From a bacterium (GTDB lineage Bacteria > Gemmatimonadota > Glassbacteria > GWA2-58-10), in NCBI GenBank assembly GCA_021372515.1, contig JAJFUG010000045.1, positions 1-64,000 of the forward strand: a stretch of DNA of 64,000 nucleotides, in the 5' to 3' direction. This document shows positions 16,549 through 24,150 of the stretch, piece by piece; position 1 is the stretch's first letter, and every line of letters begins with the position of its first letter. Under the pieces are notes generated by a model. That model saw only the letters and a list, made by a program, of their open reading frames with translations, searched no databases and was not told the origin of the DNA. The translations under genes and the position numbers were made by a program.

Positions 16549-18546
16549 ATGTCCCTGGAAACTGGAACCCTAACACCAGGAATGACCCCGCGTAAAAGGG
16601 TGGAAAAATACAAAGGGACAGTGTTCCTGGCCGAAAGCGGCCGGGTGGCGTTCATGCGCGAGTCCTTGCAGGGTCTGGGGTTCTTCCTGCGCGGGCTGCT
16701 GGACTCCGAGGCCGGTGGGGCCGTGCCCGAGCCGGCGATTTTCATCCTCGACTCGGCCGGCTGGAGCGCCCAGAAAGACGAGATCAACGCTTTCATCTCC
16801 GCCAGCCACTACCGCAGGCCGGTGATCCTGATCGATGACGGAGATTACGGCGACAGCATGCCGGAGTATGTCTGCGCCCTGCTGAACGAGCGGTTCACCG
16901 AGCGCCAGATGCTGGTGGCCGTGCGCGAGGCGTTCCGCAACGCCAGCCTTAACCGCGAGATCGAGCTCTTGCGCGGCACCCTGGACAGCGGACACAGCGA
17001 CCTGCAGAAACTGATCGAGATCGGAATCTCGCTCTCCAGCGAGCGCAACATCGACCGCCTGATGGACAAAATCCTAGAAGAGGCCTGCAACGTGACCACG
17101 GCCGACGCCGGGAGCATCTACATCATCGACGCCAACGACAGCGGCGAGAGTGTCCTGCGTTTCCGCAACACGCGGGGCAACTCGATCAAGACCGATTTCA
17201 AGGAGTTCTCGATCCCGATCGGGCCCGACTCTATCGCCGGTTACGTGGCCCTGACCGGTGAGTCACTTATCCTGGACGACTGCTACCATATCCCCCGCCA
17301 GTACCATTTCTCGATCAACCGCTCGTTCGACGAGAGCAACAACTACCGTACCAAGAGCATGCTGGCCGTGGCCATGCGCAACCAGAAAGACGAAATCACC
17401 GGGGTGATCCAGCTGATCAACCGCAAGCCGAGGATCGACCTGCTGCTCTCCGGCCCGCAGGTGGCCGAGGCGCAGGTGATACCGTTCGACGAGCGCTCGC
17501 GCAGCCTGATCGGCGCCCTGGCCTCGCAGGCTGCGGTGGCCCTGGAAAACTACCGTCTGTACCAGGAGATAGAAAAGCTGTTCGAGGGTTTTGTCCAGGC
17601 CTCGGTCACGGCGATTGAATCCCGAGACCCGACCACCTGCGGCCACAGCGAGCGAGTGGCCACCCTGACCGTGGGGATCGCCGAGCTGGTCAACCGCACC
17701 GGCGCCGGGCGGCTGCGCGAGGTGCGTTTCAGCGAGAACCAGATCAAGGAAATACGCTACGCCAGCCTGTTGCACGATTTCGGTAAGGTCGGGGTGCGCG
17801 AGCACGTGCTGCTCAAGGCCAAAAAGCTGTACCCTCAGCACCTGGAGCTGATCAAGAAGCGTTTCGACATCGCGCGCCAGATTTTCCGCAAGGAAACCAA
17901 CCGCAACAAGATGGAGCTGTTGCTCGAGGCCGGGCGGGAGGCTTTCCTGTCCAGTTTCGGCGAGGTGGACGCGGCCCTGGCGGCCAGGATCGCCCTGCTG
18001 GACGAGTACCTGCAGCAGATAATCACAGCCAACGAGCCAACTGTGCTGGTGGAGGAAAATTTCTCCCGGCTGGAGGAGATCGCCCACACGGTGATCTCGG
18101 ACGCGGACGAGGGGCCGCTGCCGTTGCTCGTGCCGGAGGAGCACCGAGTGCTCACGATCCCCAAAGGCTCGCTCACCCCGGAGGAGCGCCACGAGATCGA
18201 ATCGCACGTGACCCACTCGTTCAATTTCCTGACCAAGATACCCTGGACGAGCGAGTTGAAGAACATCCCCGAGATCGCCCACGGCCACCACGAGAAGCTG
18301 GACGGCAGCGGCTACCCGCTGGGAATCAGCGCCGACCGTATCTGCTTTCAGACCCGCATGATGACCATCTCGGACATCTACGACGCCCTGACCGCCACGG
18401 ACAGACCCTACAAGCCGGCCATGCCGCCTGAGAAAGCCCTCAGCATCCTGAGCTGGGAGGTCGGTGAGGGCAAGATCGACCCGGACCTGTTCAAGGTATT
18501 CAGTGAGGGCCGGGTCTGGGAGCTGACCAGCAACCATCAGGCCTGA
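16549..18546 (+). CDS. GAF-domain HD-GYP phosphodiesterase with N-terminal receiver-like region
   Basis: 665 residues, soluble. Residues about 20-130 look like a degenerate receiver fold (FLAESGRVAFMRESLQ, then a strand PAIFILDSAG and RPVILIDDGD). A GAF domain follows (about 155-330; LQKLIEIGISLSSERNIDRLMDKI, then SIAGYVALTGESL). The C-terminal HD-GYP domain has HDFGKVGV (about 407) and HHEKLDGSGYP (about 578), so the metal and c-di-GMP hydrolysis residues are largely present. About 170 residues separate those motifs, far more than usual, because of a helical insertion. It probably cleaves cyclic di-GMP in response to a ligand or partner. A purine-rich GGAGAAGAG precedes the ATG. Confidence 0.88.
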   Translation: MSLETGTLTPGMTPRKRVEKYKGTVFLAESGRVAFMRESLQGLGFFLRGLLDSEAGGAVPEPAIFILDSAGWSAQKDEINAFISASHYRRPVILIDDGDYGDSMPEYVCALLNERFTERQMLVAVREAFRNASLNREIELLRGTLDSGHSDLQKLIEIGISLSSERNIDRLMDKILEEACNVTTADAGSIYIIDANDSGESVLRFRNTRGNSIKTDFKEFSIPIGPDSIAGYVALTGESLILDDCYHIPRQYHFSINRSFDESNNYRTKSMLAVAMRNQKDEITGVIQLINRKPRIDLLLSGPQVAEAQVIPFDERSRSLIGALASQAAVALENYRLYQEIEKLFEGFVQASVTAIESRDPTTCGHSERVATLTVGIAELVNRTGAGRLREVRFSENQIKEIRYASLLHDFGKVGVREHVLLKAKKLYPQHLELIKKRFDIARQIFRKETNRNKMELLLEAGREAFLSSFGEVDAALAARIALLDEYLQQIITANEPTVLVEENFSRLEEIAHTVISDADEGPLPLLVPEEHRVLTIPKGSLTPEERHEIESHVTHSFNFLTKIPWTSELKNIPEIAHGHHEKLDGSGYPLGISADRICFQTRMMTISDIYDALTATDRPYKPAMPPEKALSILSWEVGEGKIDPDLFKVFSEGRVWELTSNHQA

Positions 18547-18586
18547 CCGGCTTACCCTCCCCGATTACAATCCTGACAACCGCGGC

Positions 18587-18880
18587 TTATTTCCGGAAAA
18601 GGTCATCCAGCTTTTTGCGCGCCTGCCCCGGGTTTGGCCCGACCTGTCCGGCCGGACCGCCGCCGCCGCCCTCGCGCGGGCGGAACCAGTCGCAGAAATT
18701 GGCTTTGGCCCGGTCGGGGACCCATTCGGACTGCGGCTCGCGGCACTCGTTGTGCGCGTTGCGGTCGTGCAGCGCGCAGTTGAGGCAGGCGTGCAGGGGC
18801 CGCCCGCAACCCGGGCACATATCGCCCCGGAACACCTTGTCCGCCACCTGGACATCCCGCCCGCAGCCATGACAGATCAT
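18587..18880 (-). CDS. small Cys-rich zinc-ribbon protein of unknown function
   Basis: About 97 residues. It opens MICHGCGRDV and has CPGCGRPLHACLNCALHD followed by NECREPQSEWV and ANFCDWFRP, giving CxxC, CxxC and further Cys/His positions suited to two metal sites. The tail is Gly-rich and then basic (QARKKLDDLFRK). Small proteins with this LHxCxNC and ANFCDxF pattern occur widely without a known role. The ATG at 18880 has a perfect AGGAGG-type ribosome-binding site, which excludes the longer upstream frame that runs through a palindromic repeat. It converges on the HD-GYP gene. Confidence 0.78.
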   Translation of the reverse strand: MICHGCGRDVQVADKVFRGDMCPGCGRPLHACLNCALHDRNAHNECREPQSEWVPDRAKANFCDWFRPREGGGGGPAGQVGPNPGQARKKLDDLFRK

Positions 18881-19011
18881 TCCCGCCTCCTTTATGGCGC
18901 TTGCCGTGTCGACAGCATATCTCTTGACAAAGAAACCTCGAACCGTGCGGGGCATGGCGCGGCGTGCCCTTGCGCCGATCCGATGGTTTGAAGCGCCGGT
19001 GTGCTTTTCAT

Positions 19012-19063
19012 GTAGGGTCGCACCCATGTGTGCGACCGGGCGGACACATGGGTCCGCCCCTAC
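19012..19063. repeat. 52-bp double-palindrome (REP/BIME-like), copy 2
   Basis: GTAG, hairpin (GGTCGCAC, loop CCATGT, GTGCGACC), hairpin (GGGCGGAC, loop ACATGG, GTCCGCCC), CTAC. The left stem differs from the other copies by paired changes that keep all 8 base pairs. It sits between the zinc-ribbon gene and bshB1; the rest of 18881-19110 shows nothing else. Confidence 0.85.
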
Positions 19064-19110
19064 ATCTGCCGGCTGAACGTATTAGCCGATACGTGTCAAT
19101 CAGATAAAGC

Positions 19111-19833
19111 TCAGATCGATTTCACACCCATGCTAACAATATCATCCACCCGCACAGTCTCGCGGGTGAGGAAAGGCTCGCCGTAGAGCGCGCGTATCTG
19201 CGAGCCGTAGTGCAGGGCGTGGGTCCGCAGAAGCTCGAACAGCGGCTGGCCGTTGGGGAACAGCTCCCCCGCCTCGACCCGTCCCTCGAACTGGCTGGCG
19301 AAACATTGCACAGCCTGGAGCTTGCGCTCGAACTGGGCGCTGATGTCCACCACGAAAGTCGGCTTGCCGCCGTGCTCGATGAAGCTCAAGGGGTGGAGGA
19401 TCTTTTCCGGCCGGACCGGCTCGCCCTCGCCGGGGACATTTTTCAGCCCGGCCAGGAAAGCCGCGGCCCGGCCGAGGCTGGCGGCGGTCTCGTGGTCGGG
19501 GTGACGGCTGCGCCAGTGGGGCAGGATCAGCACCCGCGGCCCCAGGCGTCTGATTGCGCGGGCCAGGACAAGGCGCGAGTCCTGGTCATCCTGAAGAGCG
19601 GCATCCGGCAGGCCAAGATTCTCCCGCACCGCCAGCCCCATCACCTCCGAGGCCGCCTCGGCCTCGCGGCGGCGCAGAGCGGAATCCCCACGGGTCCCGG
19701 TCTCCCCTCCGGTCAGATCGAGCACTCCCACCCGGTAGCCGGCATCCGCCATGCGGATCAGGGTCCCGCCGCAGGTCAGCTCGGCGTCATCCGGGTGGGC
19801 CACCACGGCCAGAACATCGAGAGATTTGGTCAC
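19111..19833 (-). CDS. bshB1: bacillithiol biosynthesis deacetylase BshB1
   Basis: 240 residues, LmbE/PIG-L fold. The zinc motif AHPDDAEL near the N-terminus, GCGGT-type loop (LTCGGTLIRMADAGYRVGVL), LTGGETGTRGD and HPDHETAA (metal-binding His) identify the family. The C-terminal GQPLFELLRTHALHYGSQIRALYGEPF fits the BshB1 branch, which deacetylates GlcNAc-malate to GlcN-malate. That would imply the cell makes the thiol bacillithiol; bshA and bshC are not in this window. Alternatively it is another GlcNAc deacetylase. AAGGAG precedes the start. Confidence 0.85.
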   Translation of the reverse strand: MTKSLDVLAVVAHPDDAELTCGGTLIRMADAGYRVGVLDLTGGETGTRGDSALRRREAEAASEVMGLAVRENLGLPDAALQDDQDSRLVLARAIRRLGPRVLILPHWRSRHPDHETAASLGRAAAFLAGLKNVPGEGEPVRPEKILHPLSFIEHGGKPTFVVDISAQFERKLQAVQCFASQFEGRVEAGELFPNGQPLFELLRTHALHYGSQIRALYGEPFLTRETVRVDDIVSMGVKSI

Positions 19834-19922
19834 CCGGCTCTCCTTGACTTAAAGTAGTTTAACATGTCCGGTTCGTAATTCCTGATTCAGATCAACAATA
19901 CACACTGGCTACCGCTACGCAA

Positions 19923-20768
19923 TCACGAGCTTTCGGCCTCCGTCAGCCCCAGCTCGGCGGCCACGATCCGCCAGAACCGCTCCCGGCCGTGTGTTTCCTT
20001 CCAAGGCGCGTGGCCGCAACGGTCAAGCTCGTACCAGCGCAAATCCTTGACCTGCCCGCGGATCGGGCCGATTACCCCCTCGAGCGGAGTCGGGTCGTAG
20101 GCGCCGTGAAGCACCCGGACCGGCCGGGCGATATCCGGCGCTATTTTCACAAAGAAACCCTCCTGCCGCAACTGCGCCCCCTCGGCCCATACGCTGGCGT
20201 ACTGGCCGCTGTCCACCCGGACCAGCTCGTCCGAGTTTTCCGGCGAGTCCTCCACCGAAAAGTTGTCCGCGCGCTCGGCCAGCGCGCCCAGCCGGGCGAG
20301 CAGCCCGTTATGCGCCTCGCCCCGCGACTCCGGCAGAGTCTTGACGATCCGGAGATACTCCTCCCGCTCCACCTGCTCCAGGCGGGCCAGCCGCCGCCGG
20401 GTCATCTGTTCGGCGTAGCGCGCCTCGAACGCCCCGGAGCCGATCAGAAAAATTTTTTCCACCAGCTCCGGGCGGCTGTAGGCCAGCAGCCAGGCCAGCC
20501 AAGCGCCCCAGGAGTGGCCGAACACCACCGCAGGCCAGGCTGCGTGCTCCCGTATCTGGCCGGCCAGTTCCTCGACCTGGCCCCACACGCTCACCGCACT
20601 CTGCAGCGGCTCGACTGTCCCCAGCCAGCGGGCCAGCCCGGCGGCCAGCGTTGAAGCGCTACCCGGCGCCCCCGGCCCACCGTGCACCGCCACAGCCCGG
20701 TACGGCGGCGTTCCGTGAAACCGGCAACCGCTCACACCCTCACCCTCGCTCCAAGTAATATCATCCAA
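19923..20768 (-). CDS. alpha/beta-hydrolase (proline-iminopeptidase-like)
   Basis: 281 residues. The oxyanion motif VHGGPGAPGS, nucleophile elbow GHSWGAWLAW (Ser about 105), acid Asp in LHGAYDPTPLEG and the catalytic His in DRCGHAPWKE give a complete triad. HGGPG is typical of prolyl iminopeptidase and related amidases or esterases; the substrate is unknown. The start appears to be a TTG at 20768, since an in-frame stop lies just upstream and no in-frame ATG follows soon; the GTG at the VSGCRF position is an alternative. It is divergent from the sigma-factor gene. Confidence 0.82.
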   Translation of the reverse strand: MDDITWSEGEGVSGCRFHGTPPYRAVAVHGGPGAPGSASTLAAGLARWLGTVEPLQSAVSVWGQVEELAGQIREHAAWPAVVFGHSWGAWLAWLLAYSRPELVEKIFLIGSGAFEARYAEQMTRRRLARLEQVEREEYLRIVKTLPESRGEAHNGLLARLGALAERADNFSVEDSPENSDELVRVDSGQYASVWAEGAQLRQEGFFVKIAPDIARPVRVLHGAYDPTPLEGVIGPIRGQVKDLRWYELDRCGHAPWKETHGRERFWRIVAAELGLTEAESS

Positions 20769-20828
20769 ATGAGATACATCTTTTCATTTTCGTCCCGGCG
20801 TAGCGGCACACTCCGGCCGCGCCCCCTT

Positions 20829-20857
20829 ATTCTACTGCCGGTACGCCTCCATTGCAA
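20829..20857 (-). promoter_or_regulatory. promoter of the alpha/beta-hydrolase gene
   Basis: Minus strand TTGCAA (20852-20857), 17-bp spacer, TAGAAT (20829-20834). Confidence 0.5.
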
Positions 20858-20907
20858 GAATTGAGGCAGCTCCGAGGCTTACTGAACATTATTTTGTAAG
20901 GGTTTTC

Positions 20908-20936
20908 TTGACAACCGGCAAAGCCCGGAGTACAAT
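20908..20936 (+). promoter_or_regulatory. strong sigma-70 promoter of the ECF sigma gene
   Basis: TTGACA (20908-20913), exact 17-bp spacer, TACAAT (20931-20936). Housekeeping-type elements suggest the ECF gene is transcribed by the main sigma factor rather than only by itself. Confidence 0.8.
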
Positions 20937-21029
20937 TATACTGTACCTTGATGTCCAGATTAACAAGGGCATTTGCAAGTAACACACTCGCATAATTTCC
21001 GTTAAAACTCTGGTGCAGAGAGTGCCGAA

Positions 21030-21647
21030 ATGGCAACGCAGCGTTCTTTCCCGGAAATATCGGACGAGGAGCTGATGCTGGAGCTCCAGCAGGGCCGGGA
21101 AGAGGCTTTCAACGAGATATTGGGCCGTTACAAGGACTACTCGGTCCGATTTTGTTACCGGTTCGTCCGGGACTACGAGCTGGCGGAGGACATCTCGCAG
21201 GAGGGGTTCATCCGCCTCTACAAGTACCGTCACAAGTACCAGATCACGGCCAAGTTCATCACCCTGCTGTCTAAAATCCTGATGAACCTGTGCCTGGACG
21301 AGTTCCGCAAGCGCAAGGCCTATACCACGGTCGAGATAGACGCCATGCCCGAGGGCGGCATGGACCGGATGAGCAGGCACGACCTGCTGAGCGACGAGAG
21401 CAGCCCGGACCCGGAGCAGGAGTATTACAGCAAGGAACTGGGGCAGAAAATCCGCCAGCAGCTCGGCGGCCTCTCCCCGCGCTATCGCACTGTGCTGATC
21501 CTGCGACAGTTCCACGGCTACAGCTACAAGGAAATAGCCGAGATCATGGGTGCCTCGCTCAACGAGGTCAAGATCTGGATCCACCGGGCGCGAAACCAGC
21601 TCAAAGAGCGTCTTTCCACTCATCTGAAATCGGTGCTCCGAGAATGA
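21030..21647 (+). CDS. ECF-type RNA polymerase sigma factor
   Basis: 205 residues. Region 2 is AFNEILGRYKDYSVRFCYRFVRDYELAEDISQEGFIRLYKY (core and -10 recognition). Region 4 is LGGLSPRYRTVLILRQFHGYSYKEIAEIMGASLNEVKIWIHRARNQLKE (-35 helix-turn-helix). No extra sensory domain is fused. A small gene overlaps its stop codon by 4 bp (ATGA) and is the likely regulatory partner. The target regulon is unknown, and no ECF-type copy of its own promoter is obvious. Confidence 0.93.
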   Translation: MATQRSFPEISDEELMLELQQGREEAFNEILGRYKDYSVRFCYRFVRDYELAEDISQEGFIRLYKYRHKYQITAKFITLLSKILMNLCLDEFRKRKAYTTVEIDAMPEGGMDRMSRHDLLSDESSPDPEQEYYSKELGQKIRQQLGGLSPRYRTVLILRQFHGYSYKEIAEIMGASLNEVKIWIHRARNQLKERLSTHLKSVLRE

Positions 21648-21937
21648 ACAGACCGGCCGATAACTCCGAGCGCTTGAGCGCCTACCTCGACGGTGAGCTG
21701 CCGGAGGAGGAATCGGCCGGACTTAGAGCGACACTCCTGGAAAACGAAAGTTGGAGAAAGCAACTTGACGAATTGTGCGAGGTGAACCGCCTGCTTGTCC
21801 TCTGGGACCAGCGTGAAATGCAAGGCATCCACGCCTCAGCCGATTTCGAGCGCCGCCTTTTCTGCCGCCTGCGCGGCCTGCTCCGCCCCCTGCCTCCAGC
21901 CGGCAGCGCGCCGGATGACCCGATCATAATGAGCTGA
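21644..21937 (+). CDS. small putative anti-sigma factor partner
   Basis: 97 residues. It starts RLSAYLDGELPEEESAGLRATL, the usual opening helix of anti-sigma factors, and is translationally coupled to the sigma gene (ATGA at 21644-21647). It lacks the HxxxCxxC zinc motif of classical ZAS anti-sigmas and has no transmembrane helix, so it would act in the cytoplasm, if it is an anti-sigma at all. The C-terminus is Arg/Pro-rich. The function is inferred from position and the short motif. Confidence 0.65.
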   Translation: MNRPADNSERLSAYLDGELPEEESAGLRATLLENESWRKQLDELCEVNRLLVLWDQREMQGIHASADFERRLFCRLRGLLRPLPPAGSAPDDPIIMS

Positions 21938-22170
21938 CACCGCTCCCCACCTGCATCTCGATCTGTATCATACTTGTTTTATTTCATTTACATCATTTTG
22001 CTATCCGATTGGATAGTAGCCCATTTCCCTGCCCCAGACCCACCCTTTTTTCACGTTTTCCAGGCCGCCACAACCTGATCCGTCACATTAAGCCGACCCG
22101 CTAAAGCGTTCTTTTCCCAAGGCGTAGAAAAATTCTTTAAAAAAAAGTGTTAAATACCCCTTCTTTTATC
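21938..22170. other. AT-rich gene-free leader upstream of the dcw promoter
   Basis: No coding frame was seen. It contains a small hairpin CTATCC-GATT-GGATAG (22001-22016) and runs of T and A (for example 22134-22146). It may include a weak terminator for the sigma operon, but no hairpin is followed by a clear T-run. Confidence 0.4.
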
Positions 22171-22198
22171 TTGACAAGCTTTCTGAGGCCTTTATATT
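22171..22198 (+). promoter_or_regulatory. promoter of the dcw cluster (Pmra)
   Basis: TTGACA (22171-22176), 16-bp spacer, TATATT (22193-22198). It is followed at once by the MraZ-type boxes, which would cover the transcription start. Confidence 0.78.
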
Positions 22199-22202
22199 GA
22201 AT

Positions 22203-22232
22203 TCGGGTGTCAAATTGTGTCAAAAAGTGGCA
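22203..22232 (+). promoter_or_regulatory. MraZ operator: three GTG boxes at 10-bp spacing
   Basis: GTGT at 22207, GTGT at 22217 and GTGG at 22227, each on the same helix face, within repeats TCGGGTGTCA, AATTGTGTCA and AAAAGTGGCA. MraZ proteins bind three or four short GTG/TGGG-type direct repeats with 10-bp period upstream of mraZ, so autoregulation is expected here. Confidence 0.7.
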
Positions 22233-22284
22233 GCATATCCCAAAGACGTTCTGCACCACCGCAGTCAATCCCGGGCGAGGCGGC

Positions 22285-22719
22285 ATGAGACACTGGGGAC
22301 GGTCAATCAACTCCCTTGACGCGAAAGGCAGAGTCTCACTGCCCGCGCGGTTCCGCCAGAAGGACACGGACTACTATGTCCTTAACCGCGGCCTGGACGG
22401 CTGCCTTTATCTCTACACTCCCGAGCAGTACGAGCAGACCCTCGAAAAGATCCAGAACCTTCCCGGCAACAAGAAAAATGTCCGGTTCTTCATGCGCGAG
22501 TGGACCAAGTTCGCAACGGATGTCCAGCTCGACACGCAGAACCGGATCCTGATCAGCCGGGAGCTGCTCGACCTGGCCGGCCTGAAGAAAGAGGTCGTGT
22601 TCCAGGGGGCCAACGACCGGGTGGAACTCTGGGACCCGGCCCGGCAGGAGGAGTACACCAGCCGCTTCGAGAAGGAGCAGTCGCTCACTTTCGAGGATAT
22701 CGCCGAGATATTCGACTGA
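22285..22719 (+). CDS. mraZ: transcriptional regulator MraZ
   Basis: 144 residues, two SpoVT-AbrB-like halves, each with the DxxGR-type loop: NSLDAKGRVSLPARFRQ near the N-terminus and QLDTQNRILISRELLDLAGL in the second half. MraZ forms a ring oligomer and represses its own dcw operon. The frame extends upstream to about 22207, but that would run through the operator; the ATG at 22285 gives the family length. It is first in the dcw cluster. Confidence 0.95.
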   Translation: MRHWGRSINSLDAKGRVSLPARFRQKDTDYYVLNRGLDGCLYLYTPEQYEQTLEKIQNLPGNKKNVRFFMREWTKFATDVQLDTQNRILISRELLDLAGLKKEVVFQGANDRVELWDPARQEEYTSRFEKEQSLTFEDIAEIFD

Positions 22720-22812
22720 ACGCGGCGGCAGTTCGGCTTTTGCAGTCGGCAAGAACCTTTCCAGGCACGGGCCGCTCACCGGCGGCCGGGGCCGAACCGG
22801 ATTCTGGCGGAA

Positions 22813-23742
22813 ATGGATTATCGCTCCCCATACCACAACCCCGTCCTCGTCGCCGAGGTCCTGGAGCTGCTCGCCCCGCGCAGCGCAGGCCTTTACCTGG
22901 ACTGCACCGCGGGCGGCGGCGGCCACAGCCGGGCCCTGCTCGAGGCCAGCGCCCCGGAGGGTCGTGTCTGCGCCCTGGACCGCGACCCCGAGGCCGTGGA
23001 GGCGGTGCGCGCACGCCTGGCCGCTTTCGCCGGCCGCCTGAGCCTGGCCTGCGCCAATTTCGAGCAGGCCCCCGCGGCGTTCCCGGGCCTGCGGTTCGAC
23101 GGCATCCTGCTGGACCTGGGCGTGAGTTCGCATCAGTTGGACGAGGCCGGGCGCGGCTTCTCCTGCGACAAGGACGGCCCCCTGGACATGCGCATGTCCG
23201 GCCGGGGCGAGTCCGCCGCCGCCCTGGTCAACTCCGCCGACGAGGCTGAGCTGGACCGCCTTTTCGCCCGCTACGGCGAGACCCGTTTCCATCGCAACAT
23301 CGCCCGGGCCGTAGTCCGCGCCCGCGCCGACAGATACATTGACAGCACCGCGATGCTGGCGGACACGGTCCGCCGCGCCGTCCCGGTGCTCCAGGAGCGC
23401 AAGAGCGTGGTCCAGGTGTTCCAGGCCCTCCGGATCGCGGTGAACGACGAGCTGGGGGCCTTAGAACGCGGCCTGCCGGCCCTGTTCGAGACCCTGGCCG
23501 AACGTGGCCGCCTGGCGGTGATCGCCTATCACAGCCTGGAGGACCGCCTGGTCAAGCACTTTTTCCGCGGCCTGGAAAACCCGTGTGTCTGTCCGCCTGG
23601 CCTTCCGGTCTGCGCCTGCGGGCGCAAGAGCCGGGCGCGGGTGCTGACCGCCCATCCGGTCGGCCCTGCCGCGGACGAGCTGGAGGCCAACCCACGCAGC
23701 CGCTCGGCCCGCCTTCGCGCCGCCGAACGTCTGGCCGCCTGA
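22813..23742 (+). CDS. rsmH: 16S rRNA (cytosine-1402-N4)-methyltransferase
   Basis: 309 residues, classical MraW/RsmH. The N-terminal YHNPVLVAEVLELL, SAM-binding LDCTAGGGGHSRALLE, LDLGVSSHQLDEAGRGFSC (characteristic), and the C-terminal IAYHSLEDRLVKHFFR and RSRSARLRAAER are all present. It methylates C1402 in the P-site of 16S rRNA. It follows mraZ after 93 bp. Confidence 0.96.
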   Translation: MDYRSPYHNPVLVAEVLELLAPRSAGLYLDCTAGGGGHSRALLEASAPEGRVCALDRDPEAVEAVRARLAAFAGRLSLACANFEQAPAAFPGLRFDGILLDLGVSSHQLDEAGRGFSCDKDGPLDMRMSGRGESAAALVNSADEAELDRLFARYGETRFHRNIARAVVRARADRYIDSTAMLADTVRRAVPVLQERKSVVQVFQALRIAVNDELGALERGLPALFETLAERGRLAVIAYHSLEDRLVKHFFRGLENPCVCPPGLPVCACGRKSRARVLTAHPVGPAADELEANPRSRSARLRAAERLAA

Positions 23743-23757
23743 ACGGAAGGGCCCGCG

Positions 23758-24129
23758 ATGAACCCGTATGCCGGCGCCTACAGACGGAACCAGGTGGTCA
23801 ACCGGCGCATTCAGCGCCGCACGGCTTTTTCCGGAGCCCTGGTCGCGTTTTTCCTGCTGTTTCTCGCCTCGTGTGTCCTGGTCGGCAAGCGGACCGTGGG
23901 GCAGCAACTGCTGATCGAGGTGCAGAACCTCAAGTCCGAGCACAAGCGCCTGATCACCGAGCAGTCGATCTATATCAGCCGCAAGCAGGAATATCTGTCC
24001 AGGGAGAGGATAATCGCTTTCGCCAGGGAACGGCTCGGGCTGGATTTTCCCGAACCCGGCCAGGTGCGCTGGGTCAGGCTGGAAAGCACCGCAGCAGGAA
24101 CCGGCGCCAAGGATATGGCCCGGCAATAA
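23758..24129 (+). CDS. ftsL: cell-division protein FtsL-like
   Basis: 123 residues. A basic cytoplasmic N-terminus (RRNQVVNRRIQRRT) leads to a single TM (FSGALVAFFLLFLASCVLV), then a leucine-rich coiled coil (LLIEVQNLKSEHKRLITEQS) and an ERIIAFARERLGLDFPEPGQV segment common to FtsL/DivIC. It bridges FtsQ/FtsB to FtsW/FtsI at the septum. It is assigned from the small size, topology and position between rsmH and ftsI, since the sequence itself is poorly conserved. Confidence 0.82.
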   Translation: MNPYAGAYRRNQVVNRRIQRRTAFSGALVAFFLLFLASCVLVGKRTVGQQLLIEVQNLKSEHKRLITEQSIYISRKQEYLSRERIIAFARERLGLDFPEPGQVRWVRLESTAAGTGAKDMARQ

Positions 24130-24150
24130 CTGTTTTCAGAGGTATGTGAT

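Noticed and set aside
22001-22016. Terminator for the sigma operon
   Set aside because: The 6-bp stem is not followed by a T-run and is far from the gene end.
22207-22284. Longer MraZ starting at GTG 22207
   Set aside because: It would be translated through the putative MraZ boxes and exceeds the family length; the ATG at 22285 fits.
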